DNA of 24,359 bases from an uncultured Christensenella sp. (GTDB lineage Bacteria > Bacillota > Clostridia > Christensenellales > Borkfalkiaceae). The notes below the pieces were generated by a model that saw nothing but the letters and a program-made list of their open reading frames with translations, was not told where the DNA came from and made no database searches. Made by a program: the position numbers and the translations under genes. Location of the stretch: assembly GCA_910585705.1 (NCBI GenBank), contig CAJUER010000007.1:1-24359 (forward strand). Direction: 5' to 3'. Shown here one piece after another: positions 1 to 6,275 of this stretch. Numbering within the stretch: the first letter of the stretch is position 1; every line of letters begins with the position of its first letter.

Positions 1-20
1 CAGCGATAAGTTTTAAAATT

Positions 21-65
21 AAATGCGACAAGAGGTATTAAAGCCTCTGCCGCATTTATTTTTTT
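21..65 (+). terminator. Intrinsic terminator 1
   Basis: An outer stem pairs AAATGCG (21-27) with CGCATTT (51-57), and an inner stem pairs AGAGG (31-35) with CCTCT (44-48). An A then T7 follows (58-65). It would end transcription entering from upstream of the window. A TAA at 7-9 may be the end of an upstream gene but too little is present to call it. Confidence 0.75.
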
Positions 66-84
66 ACAAGGAATAGGAAAAATG

Positions 85-130
85 TAAAGCGCGGTAGGGC
101 GTAAAAACTCTATCGCGCTTTATTTTTTTT
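85..130 (+). terminator. Intrinsic terminator 2
   Basis: TAAAGCGCG (85-93) pairs with CGCGCTTTA (114-122), extended inward by GTAGGG against CTCTAT with G-U pairs, giving a stem of about 15 bp. A run of eight T follows (123-130). It sits about 20 bases after terminator 1, so the pair insulates the following genes from upstream transcription. No convincing promoter is visible between it and the first gene. Confidence 0.8.
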
Positions 131-162
131 ATTCAGAGATAAGAAGGGAGGGGGCGGAAGCG

Positions 163-363
163 GTGGCACGTAAATACACAAGGTTGAGTTTTGAGAACAG
201 GAAGGCTATTGAAAGAATGTGCAAAAGTGGCATAAAGGTGAATGAGATAGCGGAAGCCATGAACGTACATAGAGCGACTATCTACCACGAATTGCAGAGA
301 GGCGGCGCGGGTGGCGGAAAACGGCAGCAGTACAGCGCGGAACTGGCACAAAGAACGATTTAA
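163..363 (+). CDS. Small HTH protein, IS30-type helix-turn-helix
   Basis: A 66-residue protein with a GTG start preceded by a purine-rich AAGGGAGGGGG site. Residues about 8-45 form a helix-turn-helix of the HTH_38 type found at the N-terminus of IS30 transposases (LSFENRKAIERM, then VNEIAEAMNVHRATIYHEL). No transposase catalytic domain follows, because the frame stops after about 20 more residues. It is therefore more likely a small phage DNA-binding regulator than a broken insertion sequence, although a remnant cannot be excluded. It is the first gene after two terminators, a usual place for a regulator. DNA binding is a family inference; the target is unknown. Confidence 0.75.
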   Translation: MARKYTRLSFENRKAIERMCKSGIKVNEIAEAMNVHRATIYHELQRGGAGGGKRQQYSAELAQRTI

Positions 364-390
364 ACCCAAAGGGCAATATAAAACGATTAC

Positions 391-415
391 AAAGGAGCGT
401 AAGAACATGAAAAAA
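391..415 (+). repeat. 25-nt duplicated RBS/start leader, copy 1
   Basis: This stretch spans AAAGGAG, the spacer and the first ATG-Lys-Lys codons of the gene at 407. It is identical to 1169-1193 ahead of the gene at 1185. The identity stops right after the third codon, so only the translation-initiation cassette is shared. Confidence 0.8.
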
Positions 416-1126
416 TTTGAAGTTGGAAAGACCTATTACAGCCGGAGCATTTGCGACCATGAATGTATCTTTACTATTGAGGTAGTGAAGAGAACCGAAA
501 AGAGCGTTACTTACATTTATGACGGTAAGCAGCGGCGTAGCATGATAAAGACGGATGAAAGCGGCGAGTACATTAAGCCGGACAGGTACAGCATGGCGCC
601 GACTTTTCGGGCAGACCGGGAAGTAGAATCCCAGGAAGCAGAAGAGCAGACCACCGAAGAGCAGGCCGGAGAGATTGCGAAAGCCATTGTAGACGGTATC
701 GGCAAAGACCTGGCCGCTGGCCTGGTGGAGTATTACAACCTGGTAAAGCAGCTTGCGGAAGATATACCAGGCTATAAGCTACGGGATACTAGGGAAATAA
801 AAAGGCTGCTGATTGAACAGTTACCGGAATGGGATGAAGAGGATTGGGAAGACCTACGGGTAGCAGTAGAGGCGGAAAATCAAAGGATATGGGATAAACA
901 GGAAAAGACCATAACCATGACACGGGAACAGTGGACTACATTAACCACTTATCTGCTTATGAGTACGAAACACCGGGAAGGAGAGGCAAAAGCCTGGGCG
1001 GAGTTGGCAGAAGAGAAGGCAGAAGACGGAAGCCCAAAATATATGAATGCAGCCGGGAACGCGGAATACTGGCGGGAATTGGTGACGGATATAGAAGAAA
1101 TCAGAAAGAAAATTGATGAAGATTAG
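407..1126 (+). CDS. Hypothetical protein, recurrent mobile-element family
   Basis: A 239-residue protein starting at the ATG at 407, with AAAGGAG nine bases upstream; the open frame extends further back to 311 inside the previous gene but without a good start. The N-terminus (KFEVGKTYYSRSICDHECIF, then a basic stretch and IKPDRYSMAPTFRAD, about residues 3-70) resembles a hypothetical family common on Clostridia phages and plasmids. This is recall, not a search. The middle is Glu-rich, and a helical C-terminal half contains DIPGYKLRDTREIKRLL and many charged residues. No catalytic motif, signal peptide or membrane segment is seen. The start leader is duplicated ahead of the next gene. Confidence 0.8.
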   Translation: MKKFEVGKTYYSRSICDHECIFTIEVVKRTEKSVTYIYDGKQRRSMIKTDESGEYIKPDRYSMAPTFRADREVESQEAEEQTTEEQAGEIAKAIVDGIGKDLAAGLVEYYNLVKQLAEDIPGYKLRDTREIKRLLIEQLPEWDEEDWEDLRVAVEAENQRIWDKQEKTITMTREQWTTLTTYLLMSTKHREGEAKAWAELAEEKAEDGSPKYMNAAGNAEYWRELVTDIEEIRKKIDED

Positions 1127-1168
1127 AGGCCAGGGCGGCAGCAAGGCCGCCCGGTATCCAATAAATGC

Positions 1169-1193
1169 AAAGGAGCGTAAGAACATGAAAAAA
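1169..1193 (+). repeat. 25-nt duplicated RBS/start leader, copy 2
   Basis: Exact copy of 391-415, again covering the Shine-Dalgarno site, spacer and first three codons. It suggests a reused initiation cassette or gene-conversion trace. Confidence 0.8.
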
Positions 1194-1595
1194 GCGACAT
1201 TTTCAGAGTACCAGGAAGCAAAAGCGGAAGTTATGAAGGGCGGGGAGTGCAGAGAGTACGCCGACACCGACGAATACGGAAGGTTGCATAAAACAATCTG
1301 CTGCGAAGACGGTAACAACTTCTACGAAGTGACCGAAAACGGCATAACAGAATTTTGGAGTACCAAACATTCCGCCAGCCGGAAATATGAGGAACCCCAG
1401 GAAGCAGCCCAGGACGCGGCAGAAAACAAAGAAGACGATTACAGGGAGCGCCGAAAAAAGGTTATTAAGCGCCTGTACGCACTTATATTCTTTACATGGG
1501 AACAGAAGCGGGCATATATGAATAACCCGGAGAATTTGAAAAGGGAGCGGGAACGGAACCCGGAAGCAGCACCAACGCAATATTGGAAATGGTAA
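1185..1595 (+). CDS. Hypothetical protein with shared start leader
   Basis: A 136-residue protein starting at ATG 1185 behind AAAGGAG. The RBS, spacer and first codons (MKK) are identical to those of the preceding gene over 25 bases. The N-terminal half (EYQEAKAEVMKGGECREYADTDEYGR followed by FYEVTENGITEFWSTK) looks like a compact domain seen in Clostridia mobile elements. A Glu/Ala-rich linker and a basic helical tail (RERRKKVIKRL) follow. Two adjacent cysteines (ICCEDG) are present but no metal site is evident. Function unknown. The gene lies about 60 bp after its neighbour, in the same operon. Confidence 0.78.
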   Translation: MKKATFSEYQEAKAEVMKGGECREYADTDEYGRLHKTICCEDGNNFYEVTENGITEFWSTKHSASRKYEEPQEAAQDAAENKEDDYRERRKKVIKRLYALIFFTWEQKRAYMNNPENLKRERERNPEAAPTQYWKW

Positions 1596-1651
1596 GCGGA
1601 ACCGGGCGGCCATAGTATTGCCGTCCTGGCATTACAAAGGAGTGAATGAGC

Positions 1652-2035
1652 ATGAAGAAATCTAAATACGAAGCGCCTTTAACGGATGAAGAAAGAGCGT
1701 TCGCAGCAGAAAACCACTACATAGTAGAAAAGTACCTAAATATACGGAGGCTTCCGCGTGATGAGTGGTACGACGTTGTGATATTCCGGTACCTGTTATC
1801 TGTAAAGCGCTGGTTTGCGCTGCCGGAATTGCACAAGCATAATTTTGAGATTATAGCCTTTTATGCTATGCGTTCCGCGATAGGACACGAAAGGGAGAAA
1901 CGCAGAAGGCGGATAGACACCATAAGCCTGGACGCGCCCGTAGCTGGAACGAACGGCGCCATATTGGCGGATATTATCACTTATGAAAATATGGGCTATT
2001 CCTATTTGGGGGGGGTACCAGGCTGCGGGCGATAA
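1652..2035 (+). CDS. Sigma-70 region 2-like protein
   Basis: A 127-residue protein; ATG 1652 has the better spacing (nine bases) to AAGGAG, and an in-frame ATG lies at 1646. The pattern LTDEERAFAAENHYIVEKYL, then DEWYDVVIFRYLLSVKRW, then FEIIAFYAMRSAIGHEREKRRRR and ISLDAPV matches the helical core of sigma-70 region 2 in Clostridia mobile-element sigma-like proteins. There is no region 4 for -35 recognition, so it may act with a partner or be an anti-sigma or adaptor-type factor. The C-terminus is set by a run of eight G (2008-2015). One G fewer would replace VPGCGR with YQAAGDNVLAVAM. A non-coding structured region follows. Confidence 0.75.
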   Translation: MKKSKYEAPLTDEERAFAAENHYIVEKYLNIRRLPRDEWYDVVIFRYLLSVKRWFALPELHKHNFEIIAFYAMRSAIGHEREKRRRRIDTISLDAPVAGTNGAILADIITYENMGYSYLGGVPGCGR

Positions 2036-2059
2036 TGTTTTAGCTGTAGCAATGTGAAA

Positions 2060-2075
2060 GGCGGCGCAAGCTGCC
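2060..2075 (+). other. GNRA-capped RNA hairpin upstream of tRNA-like element
   Basis: GGCGGC (2060-2065) pairs with GCTGCC (2070-2075), one pair being G-U, around a GCAA tetraloop, a classic GNRA loop. It lies five bases before the tRNA-like element. GGCG at 2060 could alternatively pair with CGCC at 2081, competing with the acceptor stem. Confidence 0.5.
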
Positions 2076-2079
2076 GTAA

Positions 2080-2154
2080 GCGCCTTTAATTCAGTGGGAG
2101 AATACCGCAGCCAGGCATATAGCGGGGGCGTCGGTTCGATTCCGGCAAGGCGTA
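2080..2154 (+). tRNA. tRNA-like element with an aberrant anticodon arm
   Basis: The acceptor stem pairs 2080-2086 with 2147-2153 (seven pairs, the first G-U). T8 and A9 follow. The D arm is ATTC/GAAT around AGTGGGA, holding the invariant AG and GG. The T arm is GTCGG/CCGGC around TTCGATT, a perfect B-box. A is the discriminator; CCA is not encoded (TTA follows). The anticodon arm does not fit: CCGC (2105-2108) pairs with GCGG (2122-2125) around a 13-base loop with no U33, and the variable region is four bases. No anticodon can be assigned. It could be a decayed tRNA, a tRNA-like decoy, or a domain of a longer RNA. Confidence 0.55.
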
Positions 2155-2290
2155 TTAGGTGTAGGGTGGCACCCTATAGCGCGCCTGGCAGCAGGCAAAT
2201 AGCTGCCAGGTGGATACCGTGAAAAAATAGCAGCGGGCGCGCCAGCTAGAAAGCGCGTGGACGGTCAACAAGTTTTTCCCTGTTTTTTAA
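2155..2290 (+). other. Non-coding hairpin-rich stretch after the tRNA-like element
   Basis: No supportable gene is seen. Three hairpins follow one another: TAGGGT/ACCCTA (2162-2176); a perfect 9-bp stem CCTGGCAGC/GCTGCCAGG (2184-2192 with 2202-2210); and CGCGC/GCGCG (2238-2242 with 2253-2257). A T-rich stretch (2272-2288) follows. Together with the tRNA-like element this could be one structured RNA or its processing and termination signals. Confidence 0.45.
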
Positions 2291-2340
2291 TGTGAAAAAT
2301 AGGAACGCGGTATACAAAGCCAGGAGCAGAGGGCGAGGCC

Positions 2341-2790
2341 ATGGAAAAACAGAGGGCGCCGCCAAAGCAAAGAAGGGTTACGGTTTTTTGGCGAAGCAAG
2401 GAAAAATATGTCACGGTGGCAGCAGCGGGATTTATAACGGCTGCTGCCAAAAAGGAGATAGGAAGCGGGTATATGACAGCAGACGAACGCCGCCGGAAGG
2501 CGATAGAAGGGTATTACAAAGCGTATAGGGAATATAAGAAGCTGGATACCGTCCGGGAGCATATGCGCGTTGAAATGTCCGGGGATACCTTAATAGAAAT
2601 CCATAGGTATTATGGTGAACGGAAGGGCGAACGTGTCTTACGGGTGACACAGGAAGAGGCAGAAGGGGCGGAAGTGTCCGCAGAAGTAGCAGCATACGAA
2701 CAGGCCGCCGACCAACTGGAAAATATGATAAAAAGCAGGCGCGAAAGCCTGGAAGCAAGGCGGCAGGCGGCCAGGAAGGCGGCTGTATGA
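2341..2790 (+). CDS. Hypothetical protein, charged helical
   Basis: A 149-residue frame from ATG 2341; a second possible start is ATG 2473 (MTADERRRKAIEGYYKAYREY), which has GGAAG seven bases upstream. The N-terminal part (WRSKEKYVTVAAAGF, about residues 18-32) looks protein-like, so the longer form is preferred with modest confidence. The rest is rich in Lys, Arg, Glu and Ala and is predicted helical, with a possible coiled coil at residues about 110-145. Its stop overlaps the ATG of the methyltransferase (ATGA), so the two are translationally coupled. Function unknown. Confidence 0.65.
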   Translation: MEKQRAPPKQRRVTVFWRSKEKYVTVAAAGFITAAAKKEIGSGYMTADERRRKAIEGYYKAYREYKKLDTVREHMRVEMSGDTLIEIHRYYGERKGERVLRVTQEEAEGAEVSAEVAAYEQAADQLENMIKSRRESLEARRQAARKAAV

Positions 2791-3749
2791 TTTACGCAGT
2801 AAAGAACCGTAATACGGGAAAGTACGTTACGGGTACCGACTTTAGCAGAGGGAAGCCCAGGCAGATAATGGCAACGAACCGGGCGCCGCTGCTTTTGGGG
2901 GATTATGGTGCAGAGGATAGCGGAACGGTAAGCGCGGAAATGCTGCGGCGGGGAATCAGTACCAGGCGTTATAAATTGGTTCCTGTAGAAGTGCGGGAGA
3001 TAGAGCAGCAGCGGCAGCAGGCGCCGCCGGAACGCAAGCCGCTTCCCGCCGGATACTATAACATGGATTGCATGGCAGCGCTGCCATTATTCCCGGATGA
3101 TTTTTTCGACATTGCGGTAATAGACGCGCCCTATGGCATAGGCGCCGACAATATGGCAATGGGAACGAATAAGACCAGGAAAAAGAACGGGTACCCGGCA
3201 GAGAGTACGGCGGAGCGGGTGAAGAAAAGCCGGAGGGAGAACGGCGCCGGAAAATGGGATAACCAGGTACCGCCACCGGAATACTTTGCAGAACTTTTCC
3301 GGGTATCAAAACATTGCATTATATGGGGCGGGAATTATTACGACTTGCCACCAACACGGGGCGTTATTGTGTGGGATAAGCTGCAACCATGGGAAGCATT
3401 TAGCCAGGCAGAAATAGCCTGGACGGATTATGACCGCCCGGCTGCCATTGTGAAGTTATCGAACACCGGGGGAGCCAATACGGAAAAGAAGATACATACA
3501 ACGCAGAAGCCGCCGGAACTGTACGGATGGTTATTCAGCCATTATCTGCAGCTTAAGCGCGGCGCCAGGTTCCTGGATACGCACGTAGGGAGTGCCAGCA
3601 GCTTAATGGCGGCACATGACGCCGGGCTACAGGCCTGGGGTTTTGAAAAAGACGCATATTATTACGGCCTATCTGCGGATAGGTTGGAAAGACATAAAGC
3701 ACAGTACAATATTTTCCAGGTTGCGGAGCAGATGGAAATAGAGTTGTAG
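2787..3749 (+). CDS. Phage DNA methyltransferase (amino-MTase, DAPYG variant)
   Basis: A 320-residue S-adenosylmethionine-dependent DNA methyltransferase expected to methylate an exocyclic amino group (N6-adenine or N4-cytosine). Catalytic motif IV appears as DAPYG (residues 113-117, usually DPPYG). The SAM-binding motif follows later as FLDTHVGSASS (262-272), replacing the usual DPFxGSGTT. The TTQKPPELYGWLF helix (239-250) precedes it, giving the order IV, target recognition, I, as in the beta class. Residues 1-85 form an extra N-terminal segment. No restriction endonuclease lies beside it, so it probably acts as an orphan protective or regulatory methylase. Target sequence cannot be read from the protein. 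Confidence 0.88.
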   Translation: MIYAVKNRNTGKYVTGTDFSRGKPRQIMATNRAPLLLGDYGAEDSGTVSAEMLRRGISTRRYKLVPVEVREIEQQRQQAPPERKPLPAGYYNMDCMAALPLFPDDFFDIAVIDAPYGIGADNMAMGTNKTRKKNGYPAESTAERVKKSRRENGAGKWDNQVPPPEYFAELFRVSKHCIIWGGNYYDLPPTRGVIVWDKLQPWEAFSQAEIAWTDYDRPAAIVKLSNTGGANTEKKIHTTQKPPELYGWLFSHYLQLKRGARFLDTHVGSASSLMAAHDAGLQAWGFEKDAYYYGLSADRLERHKAQYNIFQVAEQMEIEL

Positions 3750-3761
3750 GAAGGTGGGGAA

Positions 3762-4064
3762 ATGCTTACATTGCCAATAAAAAAGGGATGGTACGACCTT
3801 ATAGCCGGGGGAGTGAAAAAAGAGGAATACCGGGAGATAAAGCCGTATTATACAACCCGCTTTAGAAATATATTTGGGGCTACGTGGGAGAACGGCGAAG
3901 CGCCAGAGCAGCGCGTTATTTTCCGTAATGGTTATTCTGCGGACGCGCCACAGCTTACGGCGTTATGCGGTATACGGGTGGGGGAAGGACGGGAAGAGTG
4001 GGGCGCCGTACCGGGGAAGCGGTATTACATACTGGAAATAAAGGAGATTTTACCGGATGTATGA
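3762..4064 (+). CDS. ASCH-domain protein
   Basis: A 100-residue protein behind AAGGTGGGG. The opening LTLPIKKGWYDLIAGGVKKEEYREIKPYY (read in two parts) is the hallmark start of ASCH-domain proteins, where the KK..EYRE segment lines the binding cleft. RYYILEIKEIL closes the beta barrel. ASCH domains are PUA-like folds that bind RNA or modified nucleosides, and some act as nucleoside amidohydrolases. The position directly after a DNA methyltransferase hints at a link with modified nucleotides, but this is inference. The stop overlaps the next start by eight bases. Confidence 0.8.
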   Translation: MLTLPIKKGWYDLIAGGVKKEEYREIKPYYTTRFRNIFGATWENGEAPEQRVIFRNGYSADAPQLTALCGIRVGEGREEWGAVPGKRYYILEIKEILPDV

Positions 4065-4386
4065 AGAATTGCAAAGGAAGACCAGGCCGAAGACGCCGCG
4101 TTGCATACGTGCAGGCGGAATAAGGGGATTTTTGGGGATTGTAAGCCCGTCAAAACTGGCGCGTGAATGGTTCCGGACAGGTGGAAATGATGAAGTAAAC
4201 AGGTACCTGGAAGAAAACAGAAAGTACCTGTTATACAGAAGGCGGCTTAACAGGCAGCAATGGGAAACGGTTTATAGGGAGTACAGAAGGAAGCAGCACC
4301 CGGAGAGGGCAGAGGCATGGGAAAAGAAATGCCAGGAAGCTGCGGCGGAAGCGCTGTGCTGCGTTCGTCTTCTGATAGGGGAATAA
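4057..4386 (+). CDS. Hypothetical protein, basic
   Basis: A 109-residue, strongly basic protein (many Arg and Lys) overlapping the end of the ASCH gene. It is predicted mostly helical, with RYLEENRKYLLYRRRLNRQQW near the middle (residues about 49-69, read in parts) and three cysteines. No family is recognised and no signal peptide or membrane segment is seen. The basic character would allow nucleic acid binding. Co-translation with its neighbours suggests a role in early DNA metabolism; beyond that nothing can be said. Confidence 0.7.
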   Translation: MYEELQRKTRPKTPRCIRAGGIRGFLGIVSPSKLAREWFRTGGNDEVNRYLEENRKYLLYRRRLNRQQWETVYREYRRKQHPERAEAWEKKCQEAAAEALCCVRLLIGE

Positions 4387-4525
4387 AGGCAGCGAAGGGG
4401 TGAAGGAAGTGCATACAGCGGACATACGGCATAATAGAAGCGGTTATTATGACGGAACGGCCTATAAAGCCATTATAAGCGTGGACAGAAGCAGCCGGAA
4501 GAAACGGGAAAGGAAAGCGGTAAAG

Positions 4526-5146
4526 ATGGGAAAGAGAGAAAATGCGGTAGGGATGGCGGGAAGGATAGCCGGAGAGATTGAGAAGCAGCCGGACATATAC
4601 GGCGCCAGCGGATTAAAGCGGTTTTTCCTGGAGATACAGAGAAGCGGCGGCAGCAGCCAGGACAGCGACCGCGTGATTGTCATATACGGCCAGGAAGCGG
4701 ACGCAACGCCGGGACAGTTGAAGGATGGCGCCTACGTTATGGTTATGGGGAAAATGCAGACTTATAAAGAGGTTCCCGGCGGGCATATCGTGGTTTTTGT
4801 CCTGGCGGAATATGTGGGCGCAGTTACGGAAAAGGTAGAGCAGCAGAACGGCGTATACCTGGAAGGAGTGGTAGCCAGGAAGCCGATACACAGAACCACG
4901 CCCCTGGGAAAGAAGATTACGGAAGTAGTGGTAAAGGTTCCTTCTGCCTTTACGGAAGGCTATTTTAGTTTCGTTCCTACGATATGCTGGAAGGAATATG
5001 CAGAGTGGGCGGCAACGTGCCAGGAAGGCGCCAGGGTAGCCCTGGAAGGGCGTTTACAAAGCCGGGAGTATAAAAAGCGCCTGGACGGCGTAGAAGCCGT
5101 TTTAACGGCCTATGAAGTAAGCGCGCAGTACATTGAAAAAAGATAA
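4526..5146 (+). CDS. ssb: Single-stranded DNA-binding protein with two OB folds
   Basis: A 206-residue protein from ATG 4526. Residues about 5-100 form a first OB-like domain (NAVGMAGRIAGEIEKQPDIYG, then VMVMGKMQTYKE). Residues about 112-203 form a second, clear SSB-type OB fold (NGVYLEGVVARKPIHRTTPLGK, ICWKEYAEWAATCQEGARVALEGRLQSREY; residues read in parts). This double-OB layout matches SSB-like proteins of Lachnospiraceae mobile elements, which coat single strands during replication. The frame is open back to GTG 4400, adding a 42-residue segment with NRSGYYDGTAYKAI, a motif known from tiny phage proteins. That segment may be a separate small protein or an N-terminal fusion. Confidence 0.82.
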   Translation: MGKRENAVGMAGRIAGEIEKQPDIYGASGLKRFFLEIQRSGGSSQDSDRVIVIYGQEADATPGQLKDGAYVMVMGKMQTYKEVPGGHIVVFVLAEYVGAVTEKVEQQNGVYLEGVVARKPIHRTTPLGKKITEVVVKVPSAFTEGYFSFVPTICWKEYAEWAATCQEGARVALEGRLQSREYKKRLDGVEAVLTAYEVSAQYIEKR

Positions 5147-5161
5147 GGAAAGGGACGGAAA

Positions 5162-5193
5162 AGCCCCAGCGGTTCGGGAAAACCGCCGGGGCT
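5162..5193 (+). other. Strong GC-rich hairpin after ssb
   Basis: AGCCCC (5162-5167) pairs with GGGGCT (5188-5193) and GCGGTT (5169-5174) with AACCGC (5181-5186), with one A-C mismatch and a six-base loop. There is no T run after it. It could be a terminator lacking its U-tract, a messenger-stabilising end, or part of the replication origin of the adjacent HUH Rep gene. Confidence 0.6.
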
Positions 5194-5258
5194 ATGCCAT
5201 AAGTGAATATCTGCTATAAAATATTATATTTCACGTATGGCGGGAAGTCAAGGAAAAC

Positions 5259-5278
5259 GCGGGCGGGAACCCGCTTTT
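5259..5278 (+). terminator. Short hairpin with T4 tract
   Basis: GCGGG (5259-5263) pairs with CCCGC (5270-5274) around CGGGAA and is followed by TTTT. An AAAA run sits upstream, so it could work in both directions. The stem is short, so terminator strength is uncertain; an origin hairpin is an alternative. Confidence 0.45.
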
Positions 5279-5283
5279 AACAC

Positions 5284-5314
5284 TTGATAAAAGTATTAAG
5301 TATCCGACTATATA
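5284..5314 (+). promoter_or_regulatory. Candidate promoter for rep
   Basis: TTGATA (5284-5289) resembles a -35 box. A TATA-rich -10 region (around 5307-5314, ACTATATA) follows with 17-19 bases between. Two direct AAGTAT units (starting at 5291 and 5297) lie between the boxes and could be operator half sites. It stands directly before the Rep gene and after two hairpins. Confidence 0.45.
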
Positions 5315-5338
5315 GGCCTATAAAGGGGGTGCCTGAAT

Positions 5339-6097
5339 GTGCCATACGTGGAGAGGGTTACAAGGGCAGGTAAGACCATAGAGGTAGACCGGTATTTTAC
5401 CAGCCAATATAAAAAGAAGGGGATTAAGAAGGGGGATAGGGTAAAGCCCACCAAAGAGGAACAGAAAAAAATAAACAGTAAGAACGCAGAAAGAAAATTA
5501 CGCCTGCTGCTGAATGAGAATTTCCAGGATGGCGATTTACATATAGATTTTGGTTATGTCCGTAAAAAGGGTTTGGAGTACAGGACGCGGGAAGAAATGA
5601 GGAAGGACGCGGATGTATTCTTGCGGGAGTTAAGAAAGGCATATAAAAGCGCTGGGTATGTGCTTAAGTATATTCATGTAATGGAGATAGGGGAGAAGGG
5701 AGCCAGACACCACCATTTAGTTATAAACCAGCCAGGCATAGACACAAGGAAGATACAGGCTTGCTGGAAGAAAGCGTATGAAGGAAACAGTAAGATACAC
5801 TTTAGCCCCCTGGATACGGAAGGGGACTACAGCAAGCTGGCGGCATATCTCATAAAATACACGGACAGGACAATAGGAACGGAAGAGGCTTTACAGGGGA
5901 AGCGGTGGAACAGAAGCAAAAACCTGGTAATGCCGGAACCGGAATACAGGATAGTGAGAAATAGAAACACTTATTACAATGAGCCGAAGCCGTACAAGGG
6001 CTATTACATAGTCAAGGACAGCATAGAGGTGGGGACGCATAGCCCGGAGTTTTACGGGTATGGGTATCTGCATTACAGAATGGTGAGGCTGGATTGA
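5339..6097 (+). CDS. HUH-endonuclease replication initiator (rolling-circle type Rep)
   Basis: A 252-residue protein with GTG start behind AAAGGGGGTG. The metal-binding HUH motif is ARHHHLVIN (His124-His126) with an upstream acidic residue in HVMEIGEKG, and the tyrosine motif is AAYLIKYTDR (Tyr170 and Tyr174), spaced as in single-tyrosine Rep nucleases. Such enzymes nick one strand at an origin, staying covalently bound to the 5' end, to start rolling-circle replication. It has no helicase domain, so host or other phage helicases would be needed. The upstream 190 bases with hairpins are the natural place for its origin. An overlapping out-of-frame ATG (5337) competes for the same RBS. Confidence 0.8.
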   Translation: MPYVERVTRAGKTIEVDRYFTSQYKKKGIKKGDRVKPTKEEQKKINSKNAERKLRLLLNENFQDGDLHIDFGYVRKKGLEYRTREEMRKDADVFLRELRKAYKSAGYVLKYIHVMEIGEKGARHHHLVINQPGIDTRKIQACWKKAYEGNSKIHFSPLDTEGDYSKLAAYLIKYTDRTIGTEEALQGKRWNRSKNLVMPEPEYRIVRNRNTYYNEPKPYKGYYIVKDSIEVGTHSPEFYGYGYLHYRMVRLD

Positions 6098-6116
6098 GAG
6101 AAAGGAGCATAGGAGC

Positions 6117-6275
6117 ATGGAAAGAGTGATAGCGGTAGCGGCAGCAGTTGTCTTCCTTCTTGTGGCAGGTATCGCGGCCATGGCGGGCGTGGGTATCGTG
6201 GCGGAAGGACTGAACGAATTACACCGCTGGGAAGAATGGGGCGGCCAGGATGATAGAAAGGGGGTGGGAGTGTGA
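6117..6275 (+). CDS. Small single-pass membrane protein
   Basis: A 52-residue protein from ATG 6117 behind AAAGGAGCATAGGAG. Residues about 4-28 are a continuous hydrophobic helix (VIAVAAAVVFLLVAGIAAM and on), followed by a short charged tail (ELHRWEEWGGQDDRK). It overlaps the GTG of the next gene (GTGTGA), implying translational coupling. Function unknown; small membrane proteins in this position can be anchors or exclusion factors, but nothing here decides. Confidence 0.6.
   Translation: MERVIAVAAAVVFLLVAGIAAMAGVGIVAEGLNELHRWEEWGGQDDRKGVGV

Noticed and set aside
82..87. ATG-TAA minimal start-stop element behind AGGAATAGGA
   Set aside because: It lies between two terminators and a short match of this kind is easily chance; no sign of use.
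163..363. IS30 insertion sequence remnant
   Set aside because: Only the HTH is present, with a good RBS and intact frame; no catalytic domain, inverted repeats or target duplication seen.
2292..2528. 78-codon + strand frame with GTG start
   Set aside because: It overlaps the better frame at 2341 almost fully, has no good RBS, and its composition (Gly/Arg/Cys-rich) looks like an off-frame reading.
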